A stretch of DNA of 64,000 bases from Lutispora sp003527145. GTDB lineage: Bacteria > Bacillota > Clostridia > Lutisporales > Lutisporaceae. Positions 26,408 to 34,851 of the stretch are shown here, piece after piece. The stretch is from assembly GCA_029983695.1 (NCBI GenBank), contig JASBZB010000010.1, positions 1 through 64,000 on the forward strand, given 5' to 3'. The notes beneath the pieces were generated by a model that saw only the letters and a program-made list of their open reading frames with translations, was not told where the DNA came from and did not search any database. How positions within the stretch are numbered: the stretch's first letter is position 1; each line of letters begins with the position of its first letter. The position numbers were made by a program, and so were the translations under genes.

Positions 26408-27800
26408 AGGTCCCCCTCATCATATTAATCATAATTGCTTCTTTTGTATTCCCTGTGATCTTATACTTATCGCTCAATCTCTTTCCTAATATCCAAACGA
26501 CTTCCTTACCGTCGGCGATGAGAAAAATATTGTCCCGCTCTTCCTTCGGTATCTTTTCATCAATAAAGTATTCCTTCAATTTTTTTGTGCCTTTCAGGCC
26601 TATAGGAGAAAAAACATCTCCCTCCAAACGGTTTCTCAAAACCAGTTCTTGCTTTATCTTGTCCTTATCGATATAGGCCTTATGCTTATTATCTTTCTTA
26701 AGATCGGTTATCTGGGAGGCATCTATACTCCTCAAGCTTATCGTAAAATCCAGAAATTCAGCAATATTGTCCGCATCGTTTTCAAGCTTCAAATAATACT
26801 TATAGCTTTCATTGTCTCTATCAAATTTCAATATCAGCTTATCATAGGATATGTAAGCTTTGATATTATTGGGCAGTATGACAGCAGCTCCGGTGCTTTT
26901 GTCGAGTAGGTCCACCACTCCTTCGATATTTTTATACTCTATGCCCTTTAGGCTTCCTAAGAGCTCTTCTATGCCTAACCTTATGACTCTGCGCATAAGG
27001 GCGGGATGAATATTTCTCAATTTGTTGATATTATATTCTATACTATTTTCACCTGTAATTGCAATCTCTAAAAATGTAATTTTAGCCTCTTTATGCAAAA
27101 AATCATTTTCTATTGCAACAATATCCGAAAGCCTGTGCAATGTGCTCATTATGCTTGCATTAAAATTCTTTTCTATATAGGGTATAAGCTCCAGCCTGAT
27201 CTTATTTCTTCCATATATAGGCTCCAGATTTGTCTTGTCTATTCTGGGCTTGAGGCCTTTTTCTTCGCAATAGGCCTCAATTTCATCTCTGCTCACGTTT
27301 ATAAGAGGCCTTATGATCTCTCCCCTGAATGCTTCGATCCCTTTTAATCCTTCTATACCGCTTCCTCTGAATAAATTCATAAGAACCGTTTCCGCATTAT
27401 CGTTCATATTGTGGGCTACGGCTATCTTGCCGGCTTTTACTTGCTCTGCCACATCGGTGAAAAGCTTGTATCTTATTTCCCTTCCCGCTTCTTCCGAGGA
27501 TAATCCCTTTTCCTTTGCATAAGCAGAAACATTAAAAACCTGGACAAAGATCTCAACATTCCATTCTTTGCATATGTCCTTCACATATTGAGCGTCATCA
27601 TCCGCATCCTTGCCTCTGAATTGATGGTTGAGATGTGCTGCATATATCTTTAAATCCCAGGATTCCTTAAGTCCCAAAAGCACATGAAGGAGGCACAGAG
27701 AATCCGGCCCTCCTGATAATCCGACAACAACGGAATCTCCGGGGCTCAGCATGTTATATTTCTTTATTGTTTCTTCTGCGGTCAAAGGCAAATCTCTCAT
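26397..27800 (-). CDS. tilS: tRNA(Ile)-lysidine synthase
   Basis: Converts C34 of the tRNA-Ile precursor (CAU) to lysidine so that it reads AUA. The 467 residues show the PP-loop VVVGLSGGPDSLCLLHVL near residue 30, AAHLNHQFRGKDADDDAQYV, AHNMNDNAETVLMNLFRGSG and C-terminal TilS domains ending in ILGKRLSDKYKIT. Conserved place between yabT and hpt. Confidence 0.95.
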   Translation of the reverse strand: MRDLPLTAEETIKKYNMLSPGDSVVVGLSGGPDSLCLLHVLLGLKESWDLKIYAAHLNHQFRGKDADDDAQYVKDICKEWNVEIFVQVFNVSAYAKEKGLSSEEAGREIRYKLFTDVAEQVKAGKIAVAHNMNDNAETVLMNLFRGSGIEGLKGIEAFRGEIIRPLINVSRDEIEAYCEEKGLKPRIDKTNLEPIYGRNKIRLELIPYIEKNFNASIMSTLHRLSDIVAIENDFLHKEAKITFLEIAITGENSIEYNINKLRNIHPALMRRVIRLGIEELLGSLKGIEYKNIEGVVDLLDKSTGAAVILPNNIKAYISYDKLILKFDRDNESYKYYLKLENDADNIAEFLDFTISLRSIDASQITDLKKDNKHKAYIDKDKIKQELVLRNRLEGDVFSPIGLKGTKKLKEYFIDEKIPKEERDNIFLIADGKEVVWILGKRLSDKYKITGNTKEAIMINMMRGTYDE

Positions 27801-27878
27801 GCAATATCAACTCCCTTTTTCATGGCTTTATTGATCATTTTTTAGTTTATTCTACAACAGGACAGATTATCCTCTTTT

Positions 27879-28793
27879 CTAGAACAGAGAAATGGGAGTC
27901 AGAGCTTTTAGATTTACAAGCACAACTCCCAACAAAAAAACTAATATGGCTATAATGGAATCTAACAAAGCATTAAGCTTAAGGTCTTTTTTCTTCACAG
28001 AAATATCCACATTCATAAGCTTTTCATAAAACAGCCTGCAATTTTTTATCTCACCCTTAAAAGCCTTCTCAATCAAATCTGCAAGCGTTTCAGGGGTATT
28101 ATTCTTAGCTAAAGCTTTGCTGATGGATGATATATTGTTCTTGTCCGGCTGAAGCTTGTACCCTAGAATGAGTGTCATAAGCAAAACCGCTGCGCTGAAT
28201 ACCTGATAAGTCCCATCGGCAGTCCTGTCTCCCATATTCCAGGAGCATCTATCATACAAGGGGGTATATTCCTTTATAATACCCCCCGCCGGCGTTAAGC
28301 TTCCGAAATCCACGAGACGTATGAAAAGATTTCGGCTGTCCACCATTATATTCTCATTCTTTAAATCTGAATAAATCAACCCTTCCTCATTAATATCCTC
28401 AATAATTCGGAGTATTATTATAAAAATTTCTAATTTCAGCTTCAGAGGCAAATCGCTCTTCATGACTTTGGACAGGTCATATCCATCAATATATTCCATC
28501 GCAAAAAAGTGATATGCTTCGCCGCGGATCTCAAAATCATCAAGCTCATAAACCATGGGCAAATATTTCTTGCCTTCACATTTCTTCATATTATCATATT
28601 CCCTGGTGATGCTCAACATGGATCTGCTGATTTTAAGAGCAACCAATCCTCTTTTTTCATGCGCCGCAAGATATATTTCCCCGACACCTCCATTGCCTAT
28701 GAGCCTGATGATTTTATAATTGCTTTTATACCAGCGGCCGGTTATCTTCTTGTTTATGATATTATACATAATGAGCTTGAGCAGGAGCTTCAT
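27879..28793 (-). CDS. yabT: Membrane-anchored serine/threonine kinase, YabT-like
   Basis: In B. subtilis YabT is a sporulation-linked kinase at the septum encoded in the same place. Up to 304 residues: glycine loop IGNGGVGEIYLA near 33, VALKIS with the ATP Lys, hinge MEYIDGYDLSKV, catalytic loop IYSDLKNENIMVD (Tyr-Ser-Asp instead of His-Arg-Asp, so a non-RD kinase), DFG as VDFGSLTP, and a C-terminal membrane helix (about 272-296). The first ATG (28793) or the one at 28769 could be used; neither has a strong RBS and both lie within the 3' end of the VWA gene, implying coupling. Kinase identity is firm; YabT equivalence rests on position and architecture. Confidence 0.85.
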   Translation of the reverse strand: MKLLLKLIMYNIINKKITGRWYKSNYKIIRLIGNGGVGEIYLAAHEKRGLVALKISRSMLSITREYDNMKKCEGKKYLPMVYELDDFEIRGEAYHFFAMEYIDGYDLSKVMKSDLPLKLKLEIFIIILRIIEDINEEGLIYSDLKNENIMVDSRNLFIRLVDFGSLTPAGGIIKEYTPLYDRCSWNMGDRTADGTYQVFSAAVLLMTLILGYKLQPDKNNISSISKALAKNNTPETLADLIEKAFKGEIKNCRLFYEKLMNVDISVKKKDLKLNALLDSIIAILVFLLGVVLVNLKALTPISLF

Positions 28794-29472
28794 CTTCCAG
28801 CATCAGTTCCAGGGCGGACAAAATGGCAGGTCCTGTAGGAGTCCCTCCGCCGGCCTTTAAAAGCTTCAGTCCTTCCTTCAGAACCGATATTTCAGATGTA
28901 AATTCACAGGCTATACCGACTGATTGGCTGTCATCTCCCGGATACGAAATCAAGGCTACCTTGCTCACGCCTTTGCGGTGGCTCAATGCCTCCATCAAAT
29001 CAGTAATACAGCTTTTGGCCAGCTCCAACTTATTGGTCATGCTCTTGCTGGTATCCAGCACTATGGCATAAAGCAAATCAACTCTCTCTCCGTAGTTTTC
29101 TATGAATTCCACAACCTTCATCCTGGATTTCGGTTCTATATTCGTCATATCCTGACCTATGATAGTTTTTAGTTGCCTGCTCACAATGCATTCCAGGGTA
29201 TGGTTTACGGTTTTTTGAGTCATAGCCTGAAGAGTCATGCTCAGATTCCTGGGATAGCAATAATCGCTAAGACCTCCCCCTGCTTTGGATATGGCCTCTA
29301 CCTCCATCACATCCTTCTCGTCTTTTCCTTCGCCGTCGATTATGCCTATTGCGCTTACCGTGATCCCTGATGCTTTGGCTTTGGCTGCCGCTTCCACCGG
29401 GTTTATGCCTATGTTTGACCTTCCGTCTGTAATGATTATCATCTGTCTTATGATTCCGCAATCTCCATCCAT
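28762..29472 (-). CDS. yabS: von Willebrand A-type protein, YabS-like
   Basis: A 236-residue protein that begins, like B. subtilis YabS, in the middle of a VWA-type fold: IIRQMIIITDGRSNIGINP, then NHTLECIVSRQLKTI, and a second part with a full MIDAS, LDTSKSM, followed by ALISYPGDD and GGGTPTGPAI. It probably binds a divalent metal and a protein partner, perhaps the kinase encoded next. ATG 29472 follows AAAGGAGG by 7 bases, but that RBS lies in the 3' arm of a perfect hairpin (29477-29517). Its order between spoIIE and yabT is conserved in Bacillus. Confidence 0.85.
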   Translation of the reverse strand: MDGDCGIIRQMIIITDGRSNIGINPVEAAAKAKASGITVSAIGIIDGEGKDEKDVMEVEAISKAGGGLSDYCYPRNLSMTLQAMTQKTVNHTLECIVSRQLKTIIGQDMTNIEPKSRMKVVEFIENYGERVDLLYAIVLDTSKSMTNKLELAKSCITDLMEALSHRKGVSKVALISYPGDDSQSVGIACEFTSEISVLKEGLKLLKAGGGTPTGPAILSALELMLEDEAPAQAHYV

Positions 29473-29476
29473 AATA

Positions 29477-29517
29477 AAACCTCCTTTTTCTGTACTTATT
29501 GCCAAAAAAGGAGGTTT
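29477..29517 (-). promoter_or_regulatory. Hairpin covering the yabS ribosome-binding site
   Basis: AAACCTCCTTTTT (read on the minus strand from 29517) pairs perfectly over 13 bases with AAAAAGGAGGTTT, which contains the Shine-Dalgarno of yabS. Loop of 15 bases. It could block translation, or stop transcription after spoIIE, although only four T follow it. Confidence 0.6.
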
Positions 29518-29528
29518 ATATTCACATT

Positions 29529-31904
29529 CTATGCGGATTTCCAGAGCTTCGCTACCAATACGGTCATATCATCGGTTCTTTGGCCCTTGGATTTCTGGAG
29601 ACAATTCTCCATTATGGCATCCGCCATTTTTTTGGGATTTCTTGTATCAATATTATATATCATATCTCCCAGCCATTTTTCCTTGTCCAAATCCTTAGCG
29701 TTGGCTTCCAGCACCCCGTCTGTAATCATGACTACAAAATCCCCATCGCCGATCTTCCTCCTGTTGAACTCAACATCTATCTTATCAAGTATGCCGGCAG
29801 GCAGAGAGCTGTTCTTGATTATATCCACATGATCCTCGTACTTTTTAAAGGTTGATACGGCTCCTGCCTTTAAAAACTCCACCTCTCCATTGTATTGGTT
29901 TATTATGGTCATATCGACGGTGGCGTAATTCTCATCATCGGATTTTATCAGCAGAAGCGAATTCACGGCTTCCAAGGCTGTATTCTGATCATAGCCTGCG
30001 ATCAAAAACCTCTCGAGCAGATTAAGGGCCATCCCGCTTTCCATGGCCGCTCTGGGTCCGCTGCCCATTCCGTCGCTCAGTATCATAAAAAACTTTCCAT
30101 CCTTAAGCTCCATCATGGAATAATTATCTCCCGATACGGAAGAAGAGTTCTTTTGCATCCTGGCAATGCCTGTGGCAATACAATACTTATGAGCTTCCCT
30201 TAATCTCAGGGTGCATGTGTCCCTCCCCGAAAGGGCACAGGCCGCATCATATTTGACAAAATGCTTGCCTGTAATATTTCTTATCTCAGGGAGAAGCTTG
30301 TTCATGCACTCCTTTTTGCCCTTGCAATTTTTGTGCCTTATATCTATTTCAGTGCTGTACTTGTCGACGACTACGGTCACATCTTCAAGGCCTATACCCA
30401 GCTTATCCATATGAACGGCAATCTCTTCCTCCAGCTCTTTATCAAACTCCAGATTTGCATTGAATTTATTGGCCAGCCCGCTGATGAGCTTTGAGGTCTC
30501 TTGCATTTGACGGCTCAATGCATGCCGGCTGCTATCCACCTTCTTTTTCCATGCAATGGTATGCCTGTATATATCGTAATGGTATTTAAGCCTGCTCCAT
30601 ACTTTTTCAGGAAATAAGCATTTATTTATGATCTTTATACCCTTATCTCTCTCATCATAATTGCCGCTTTCTATTTCGGATAAAGCATTGAACATTTTTT
30701 GATAGGTGCCGTAGAATTCCTTTTTCCAGCAGGTATTATACATACCGCAGCCGTGGCATACATCCCTTACCACCTTTTCCAAGATCTCCGCCGCATCCAA
30801 TTGAGAGAAATATTCCTTTCCTCCGAGACCGGCACTCATGGAAACAGACAGCTCCCTGAATACTTGGGATATCTCGGACAGCCTCTCTACAGTATAGTCC
30901 TTTACTCTGCTCTCTTCTCCTTTTTTCCTTGAAGAAGCGGCAGTATATCCCCATTTATGAGAAAATAATTTTTCTATCTTCTTATCAGGGATAAGCATGA
31001 ATATCAAAGCAGCAGCCAAGATTTCTTCCAGCCTTATGAGAACCTCCGTCGAACCGTTTATATAGAAGGTCATGACGGCATTCCCAAGGATAAATCCCAG
31101 CACCGACATGAACCGGCCATAAGGCTTGAAGGCGGCCGCCAAAACTCCGCAAATTCCGTATACTCCGATTGCAGAAGGATATATATCACCGGACAGGGCT
31201 TGTAAAACTCCGAAAACAGTGCCCGATGCAGCTCCGGTTCCTATATTGCCGAAATGGGACAGCAGCAGGATTATTGATATGGATATGATGTTTTTAACCG
31301 ACAGCTGCCAGATATGTACTGAGGCTCCCAAAAAAGCCGAGGTTATGAGCAACGAGGCAGAGATTATCTCCTCAGCAGATATTTTAGTCCTTTTTTTTAT
31401 GTTGATGAAAAAGGAGACAGACTTGTCATAAATATTTATCAATGCGCACATCATGACGGATTCTATGATTATCATGAGCATGTCATAGAGATAATAATCT
31501 TTTATATAAAAAATAAAAATTCCTGCAGTCAGATTGGCCAATGGAGCAAATATGCTGAAAAACATTTTCTTATTAAGCCTTGTCCTCTTTATGATCAAAT
31601 AAAAAAACAGCAGTACAAAGATCAGGATAATGTTTTTTAGCAAAAGTTCGGGACTATTGAGGCTGAATGAACCTGCAAGGATGCTGGTGCATACGACATA
31701 GGGACTCACACCGTTTATCATGGACGCACATAATAAAGCCATTGAGAAAGGATTTAAGAAATCCAGTATAACTATCCTCCCCATAAAAAATCCGAAAAAA
31801 GCCCCGCCGGCAATCAGCATAAAACCACTGCTCTGTGCAATAGCCCTCAGCTTGGGCATCGCTTTCTTCCCGGGAGCAATCAGATCTACCAATATACCCA
31901 CCAC
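29529..31904 (-). CDS. spoIIE: Stage II sporulation protein E, membrane PP2C phosphatase
   Basis: Dephosphorylates the anti-anti-sigma factor SpoIIAA to release sigma-F in the forespore, and acts at the polar septum. The 791 residues have about ten membrane helices in the first ~330, a central linker with CHGCGMYNTC and several other Cys, and a C-terminal PP2C domain with LSDGMGSGPRAAMESG and VVMITDGVLEAN. The start may be GTG 31904 or TTG 31892; AGGTGG fits the latter better (8 bases). The promoter at 31999 is of the Spo0A-activated type. Conserved location between the tRNAs and yabS. Confidence 0.96.
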   Translation of the reverse strand: MVGILVDLIAPGKKAMPKLRAIAQSSGFMLIAGGAFFGFFMGRIVILDFLNPFSMALLCASMINGVSPYVVCTSILAGSFSLNSPELLLKNIILIFVLLFFYLIIKRTRLNKKMFFSIFAPLANLTAGIFIFYIKDYYLYDMLMIIIESVMMCALINIYDKSVSFFINIKKRTKISAEEIISASLLITSAFLGASVHIWQLSVKNIISISIILLLSHFGNIGTGAASGTVFGVLQALSGDIYPSAIGVYGICGVLAAAFKPYGRFMSVLGFILGNAVMTFYINGSTEVLIRLEEILAAALIFMLIPDKKIEKLFSHKWGYTAASSRKKGEESRVKDYTVERLSEISQVFRELSVSMSAGLGGKEYFSQLDAAEILEKVVRDVCHGCGMYNTCWKKEFYGTYQKMFNALSEIESGNYDERDKGIKIINKCLFPEKVWSRLKYHYDIYRHTIAWKKKVDSSRHALSRQMQETSKLISGLANKFNANLEFDKELEEEIAVHMDKLGIGLEDVTVVVDKYSTEIDIRHKNCKGKKECMNKLLPEIRNITGKHFVKYDAACALSGRDTCTLRLREAHKYCIATGIARMQKNSSSVSGDNYSMMELKDGKFFMILSDGMGSGPRAAMESGMALNLLERFLIAGYDQNTALEAVNSLLLIKSDDENYATVDMTIINQYNGEVEFLKAGAVSTFKKYEDHVDIIKNSSLPAGILDKIDVEFNRRKIGDGDFVVMITDGVLEANAKDLDKEKWLGDMIYNIDTRNPKKMADAIMENCLQKSKGQRTDDMTVLVAKLWKSA

Positions 31905-31998
31905 CTGTTATTTATTAAATCAAGCTTTTGTGCCAACCGCTTCAATTTTATGATTCTGCAAATACTATGAAGTCTTTATCTTTAATCCTGTAAAGTTT

Positions 31999-32031
31999 AT
32001 ATTACCAAAAGCTGGCTGAAATATTTGTCAA
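31999..32031 (-). promoter_or_regulatory. spoIIE promoter with 21-base spacer
   Basis: TTGACA (32026-32031) and TAATAT (31999-32004) are near-consensus but 21 bases apart. B. subtilis spoIIE and spoIIG promoters have this same abnormal spacing and depend on phosphorylated Spo0A. The sequence TGACAAA overlapping the -35 is one base off the 0A box TGNCGAA, and TGTCGCA (reverse of 32099-32105) is a second near-match further up. Confidence 0.75.
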
Positions 32032-32110
32032 GTTAGGTTTGGGCGGGAAAAAATATTTGTGACAAGTTAAACAACGAAATGACATAATCTTAAAATAATG
32101 CGACAAAAGA

Positions 32111-32207
32111 GGAGACGGAAACCACTGAAAGACACGGAATTTTTCACGGAAAAACACGGAAGGATTTTTTGTGAAGTTTCAGTGACTTTTCGTGTTTGCC
32201 GTTCCCC
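32111..32207. repeat. Copy B of the 25-base dispersed repeat, in a larger inverted-repeat block
   Basis: Bases 32111-32135 are the reverse complement of 8356-8380 without mismatch. The block goes on with repeated CACGGAA words (32136-32162), and TTTCAGTG (about 32178) mirrors CACTGAAA (about 32123), so the whole may fold back. It occupies most of the 31905-32234 gap with the spoIIE promoter. Confidence 0.7.
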
Positions 32208-32234
32208 ATCGCATTTTAAAACTAATGCGCCGGA

Positions 32235-32459
32235 TTACTCGAGGGGCTGTTGACTCTGCTGCTGATTCAGGCTGTTGCTGCTGTTCAGATAGTTCAGGCG
32301 GTTGTTCAGATACATCAGATGCTTATCCATATCTACCTTCATTTCCTCATATTTTTGTTTTGCGGTCTGATCTTCAGTAGACTCGGCCGCCATCGAATAA
32401 GTGCCTTTTGCAGCCTCTGCTGATGCTATGGCTTTCTTTAAATCGCTTTGCACTGTCAT
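32235..32459 (-). CDS. Small DUF1657-like protein
   Basis: A 74-residue helical protein opening MTVQSDLKKAIASAEAAKG and continuing with KQKYEEMKVDMDKHLMYLNNRLNYL. The start and heptad pattern resemble DUF1657, a family of small proteins of spore-forming Firmicutes, often near spore genes. The tail is rich in Asn, Ser and Gln. The ATG at 32459 follows AGGTGA by 7 bases; an in-frame TTG two codons upstream is less likely. The family match is from memory and not strong. Confidence 0.6.
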   Translation of the reverse strand: MTVQSDLKKAIASAEAAKGTYSMAAESTEDQTAKQKYEEMKVDMDKHLMYLNNRLNYLNSSNSLNQQQSQQPLE

Positions 32460-32613
32460 TTTCAATTCACCTCATTTTAAAATTGATTTCATTAGATATT
32501 CTGTTTATTTAGCGAATTAATATGTAGAACATTTTTTGATTTTTTATGAATAAAATGCATTTTATTAAAAAAAGACTTTACAGTCCTTTTAATGGGGATT
32601 TCCCATGCATAAT

Positions 32614-32644
32614 AAAAAATATCGCAAAACTTGCGATATTTTTT
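32614..32644 (-). terminator. Terminator of bcp
   Basis: A perfect 14-bp stem, AAAAAATATCGCAA/TTGCGATATTTTTT with a 3-base loop, 11 bases after the bcp stop. Confidence 0.9.
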
Positions 32645-32654
32645 ATTGAATCTT

Positions 32655-33113
32655 CTATTTTACGAGAAATTCTAAAATTTCTGCCGCATTGGTATCAGGC
32701 TTTGCTTTCGGAAAAACCTTCATAACCTTTCCTTCTTCATCGATTATATAAGTTGAGCGCACTACGCCCATGCTTGTTTTGCCATAAATTTTTTTCTCCT
32801 GCCATACACCATATGCCTGAATTGCCTTGAGCTCCGGATCCGATAACAGGATAAAAGGCAGCTCATATTTGGTCACAAAGCTCTGGTGGGATTTTTCACT
32901 GTCCTTGCTGATGCCTATGATCACAATATCATTGTTCTTAAAGCTGTCATATAAAGCTTTAAAGGCTTGAGCCTGGCGTGAGCATCCGGGAGTATTATCC
33001 TTGGGATAAAAATACACGACCACCTTTTTGCCTCGAAAATCAGAAAGGCTTACGGCATTGCCATCCTTGTCATTCAATGTAAAATCAGGTGCTTTTTCTC
33101 CAATATGCAACAT
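32655..33113 (-). CDS. bcp: Thiol peroxidase of the Bcp/PrxQ type
   Basis: Reduces peroxides. The 152 residues open GEKAPDFTLNDKDGNAVSLSDFRGKKVVVYFYPKDNTPGCSRQ, giving the peroxidatic Cys44 in the TPGC motif. Most PrxQ enzymes have the resolving Cys five residues later; here that position reads Ala (SRQAQAF), so it should work as a one-Cys enzyme needing an outside thiol. Arg in the SMGVVRSTYIID motif is present. Monocistronic: tRNA terminator upstream, own terminator downstream. Confidence 0.92.
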   Translation of the reverse strand: MLHIGEKAPDFTLNDKDGNAVSLSDFRGKKVVVYFYPKDNTPGCSRQAQAFKALYDSFKNNDIVIIGISKDSEKSHQSFVTKYELPFILLSDPELKAIQAYGVWQEKKIYGKTSMGVVRSTYIIDEEGKVMKVFPKAKPDTNAAEILEFLVK

Positions 33114-33217
33114 AGCTTTATCTCCCTTACTTCTTTATTAGCAATATTATGGCATTTTTTATACCATACTTCAAGATTATGGAGCAAAAGAAATCTATAC
33201 TTCCCTATAAATTATAA

Positions 33218-33250
33218 AAAGCTTGCAAAGTTATTTACTTTGCAAGCTTT
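33218..33250 (-). terminator. Terminator of the tRNA cluster
   Basis: A perfect 13-bp stem, AAAGCTTGCAAAG/CTTTGCAAGCTTT, followed on the minus strand by TTTATAATTTAT, nine bases after the last tRNA. Confidence 0.85.
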
Positions 33251-33258
33251 GTTTCAAA

Positions 33259-33334
33259 TGGAGCTGGTGGACGGAATTGAACCCCCGACCTGCTGATTAC
33301 AAGTCAGCTGCTCTACCTGCTGAGCTACACCAGC
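33259..33334 (-). tRNA. tRNA-Thr (anticodon UGU)
   Basis: 76 bases with encoded CCA. Acceptor GCTGGTG pairs with CACCAGC; D arm GCTCAGCAGGTAGAGC; anticodon loop CTTGTAA with TGT; T arm GGGGGTTCAATTCCGTCC region. Last of five tRNA genes. Confidence 0.95.
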
Positions 33335-33358
33335 GTATCTAAATTATTATAGGCTTTA

Positions 33359-33433
33359 TGGTGACCCATGGGGGAATCGAACCCCCGTTACCGCCGTGAG
33401 AGGGCGATGTCTTGACCGCTTGACCAATGGGCC
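33359..33433 (-). tRNA. tRNA-Glu (anticodon CUC)
   Basis: 75 bases with encoded CCA. Acceptor GGCCCAT/ATGGGTC; anticodon loop CTCTCAC on a TCGCC/GGCGG stem, giving CTC, which reads GAG only. The common bacterial tRNA-Glu is UUC, so a second gene is expected elsewhere. Confidence 0.92.
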
Positions 33434-33456
33434 ATATCTTTTGCTTCAAAAATAAA

Positions 33457-33533
33457 TGGTAGCGGCGATTGGATTTGAACCAATGACCGTTCGGGTATGA
33501 ACCGAATGCTCTAGCCAACTGAGCTACGCCGCC
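33457..33533 (-). tRNA. tRNA-Met, elongator type (anticodon CAU)
   Basis: 77 bases with encoded CCA. Acceptor GGCGGCG pairs fully with CGCCGCT (one G-U at the end); anticodon loop TTCATAC. It lacks the initiator features of the next tRNA. A CAU tRNA-Ile (TilS substrate) cannot be fully excluded by eye. Confidence 0.85.
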
Positions 33534-33576
33534 GTTATCTGATTGTAATGCATCATGACAATCATCTTTTAAATTT

Positions 33577-33653
<77 letters not shown>

Positions 33654-33661
33654 ATGAATAC

Positions 33662-33750
33662 TGGTGCCGGAGACCGGAATCGAACCGGTACGGTCTTTTG
33701 GGACCGCAGGATTTTAAGTCCTGTGCGTCTGCCAGTTCCGCCACTCCGGC
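33662..33750 (-). tRNA. tRNA-Leu (anticodon UAA)
   Basis: 89 bases with encoded CCA and a long variable arm. Acceptor GCCGGAG/CTCCGGC; anticodon loop CTTAAAA with TAA. First gene of the cluster, about 37 bases after the promoter -10. Confidence 0.95.
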
Positions 33751-33786
33751 CAACTGCTCGGCTATCACCGTACAGCGACAAATATA

Positions 33787-33815
33787 ATTATATATGTTTT
33801 ATCCCCAATCGTCAA
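33787..33815 (-). promoter_or_regulatory. Promoter of the tRNA cluster
   Basis: TTGACG (33810-33815), 17-base spacer, TATAAT (33787-33792). Near-consensus sigma-A promoter in front of five tRNAs. Confidence 0.8.
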
Positions 33816-33857
33816 CAACAATTTTATGAAATATAAAAAAATCCTGAATTGGAGGCT

Positions 33858-34778
33858 CTAAAAGACTCCGCTGTATTTTATTACCATGCCCTCAAGATTA
33901 TCATTTTCGCTTATGATGATCTCCTCAGCATTCAGCTTTTCCATAATATATTTTGTTATAAAAATACCTGCAGGTATGATATCGGCTCTTTCTTTCTGCA
34001 AGCCTTTTACAACATACCTTTCTTTAACCGACATAGCCTTCAAGTTTTCAAAAATTTTGTTTAAAAATTCTCTGGCTAATATAGTATTGTGAACTATCTC
34101 CCAATCATATACTTTCATTTGATGGAAAATCGAAGCCGCAGTTGTCGCGGTACCGCCAATAGCCACTATTCTGCCTATTTTCTTATTTTTCAAAAAAGAT
34201 AAAGCGTCCCTAAACAAAAGATCCAGATTTTTTTCCAGGGCATTTATATCTGATTGATGGATCGGATTTGTTTTGATAAACTTTTCCGTCATCCTGACGG
34301 CTCCTGCATTAATGCTGGCAGAATAAAGGATATTCTCACCTTCGCTCAACACCAATTCAGTGCTTCCGCCTCCAACATCTATAACAAGAAGGTTTTCACT
34401 CTTCCCGAGGCCATAGGATGCTCCAAACATGCCTATCGCTGCTTCCTCTTCTCCATCTAAAACTTTTATGGTCAAACCGGTTTCATTTTTCACCTTTTCC
34501 AGGAAATCTTCTCTGTTGCCTGCATCTCTTATAGCGCTGGTAGCAGCTATTGTAATCCTTTCCGCTCCAAAGTCTTCCGCTTTTTTCATAAAATATTTGA
34601 TCGCTTCAATGTTTTTCTGCATCGCTTTTTCGGTAAGCAAGCTTGAATGTCCCATATCTTTGCCTATCCTGGTCGTAATAACTTCTTTAGTCTTTCGCTT
34701 GAAATTACCTCCTACAACCTCACATAACATCAATCTTATAGAATTAGTTCCCAAATCTATTGCGGCAATTTTACTCAT
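33858..34778 (-). CDS. ppx: Exopolyphosphatase/guanosine pentaphosphatase family protein
   Basis: Hydrolyses polyphosphate or pppGpp. The 306-residue protein is the short, two-domain form: AAIDLGTNSIRLML (first phosphate loop), TSAIRDAGNREDFL, LVIDVGGGSTELVLSEG (second loop) and GRIVAIGGTATTAASI. It lacks the C-terminal helical extension of long Ppx enzymes. ATG 34778 follows AAAGGAGA by 5 bases. It lies between the S1 gene and the tRNAs, an insertion relative to Bacillus order. Confidence 0.9.
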   Translation of the reverse strand: MSKIAAIDLGTNSIRLMLCEVVGGNFKRKTKEVITTRIGKDMGHSSLLTEKAMQKNIEAIKYFMKKAEDFGAERITIAATSAIRDAGNREDFLEKVKNETGLTIKVLDGEEEAAIGMFGASYGLGKSENLLVIDVGGGSTELVLSEGENILYSASINAGAVRMTEKFIKTNPIHQSDINALEKNLDLLFRDALSFLKNKKIGRIVAIGGTATTAASIFHQMKVYDWEIVHNTILAREFLNKIFENLKAMSVKERYVVKGLQKERADIIPAGIFITKYIMEKLNAEEIIISENDNLEGMVIKYSGVF

Positions 34779-34810
34779 ACGAATCTCCTTTATGTTAGTT
34801 TTTAAAAACA

Positions 34811-34835
34811 ATACTGTCAGCATAACTGACAGTAT
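34811..34835 (-). terminator. Terminator of the yabR/S1 gene
   Basis: A perfect 10-bp stem, ATACTGTCAG/CTGACAGTAT with a 5-base loop, followed on the minus strand by TGTTTTTAAA. It separates the yab operon from ppx. Confidence 0.8.
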
Positions 34836-34851
34836 CATTGATTATATAATT

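Noticed and set aside
32611..33250. Paired inverted repeats resembling a CRISPR-like layout
   Set aside because: They are two separate terminators (32614 and 33218); there are no regularly spaced direct repeats anywhere in the window.
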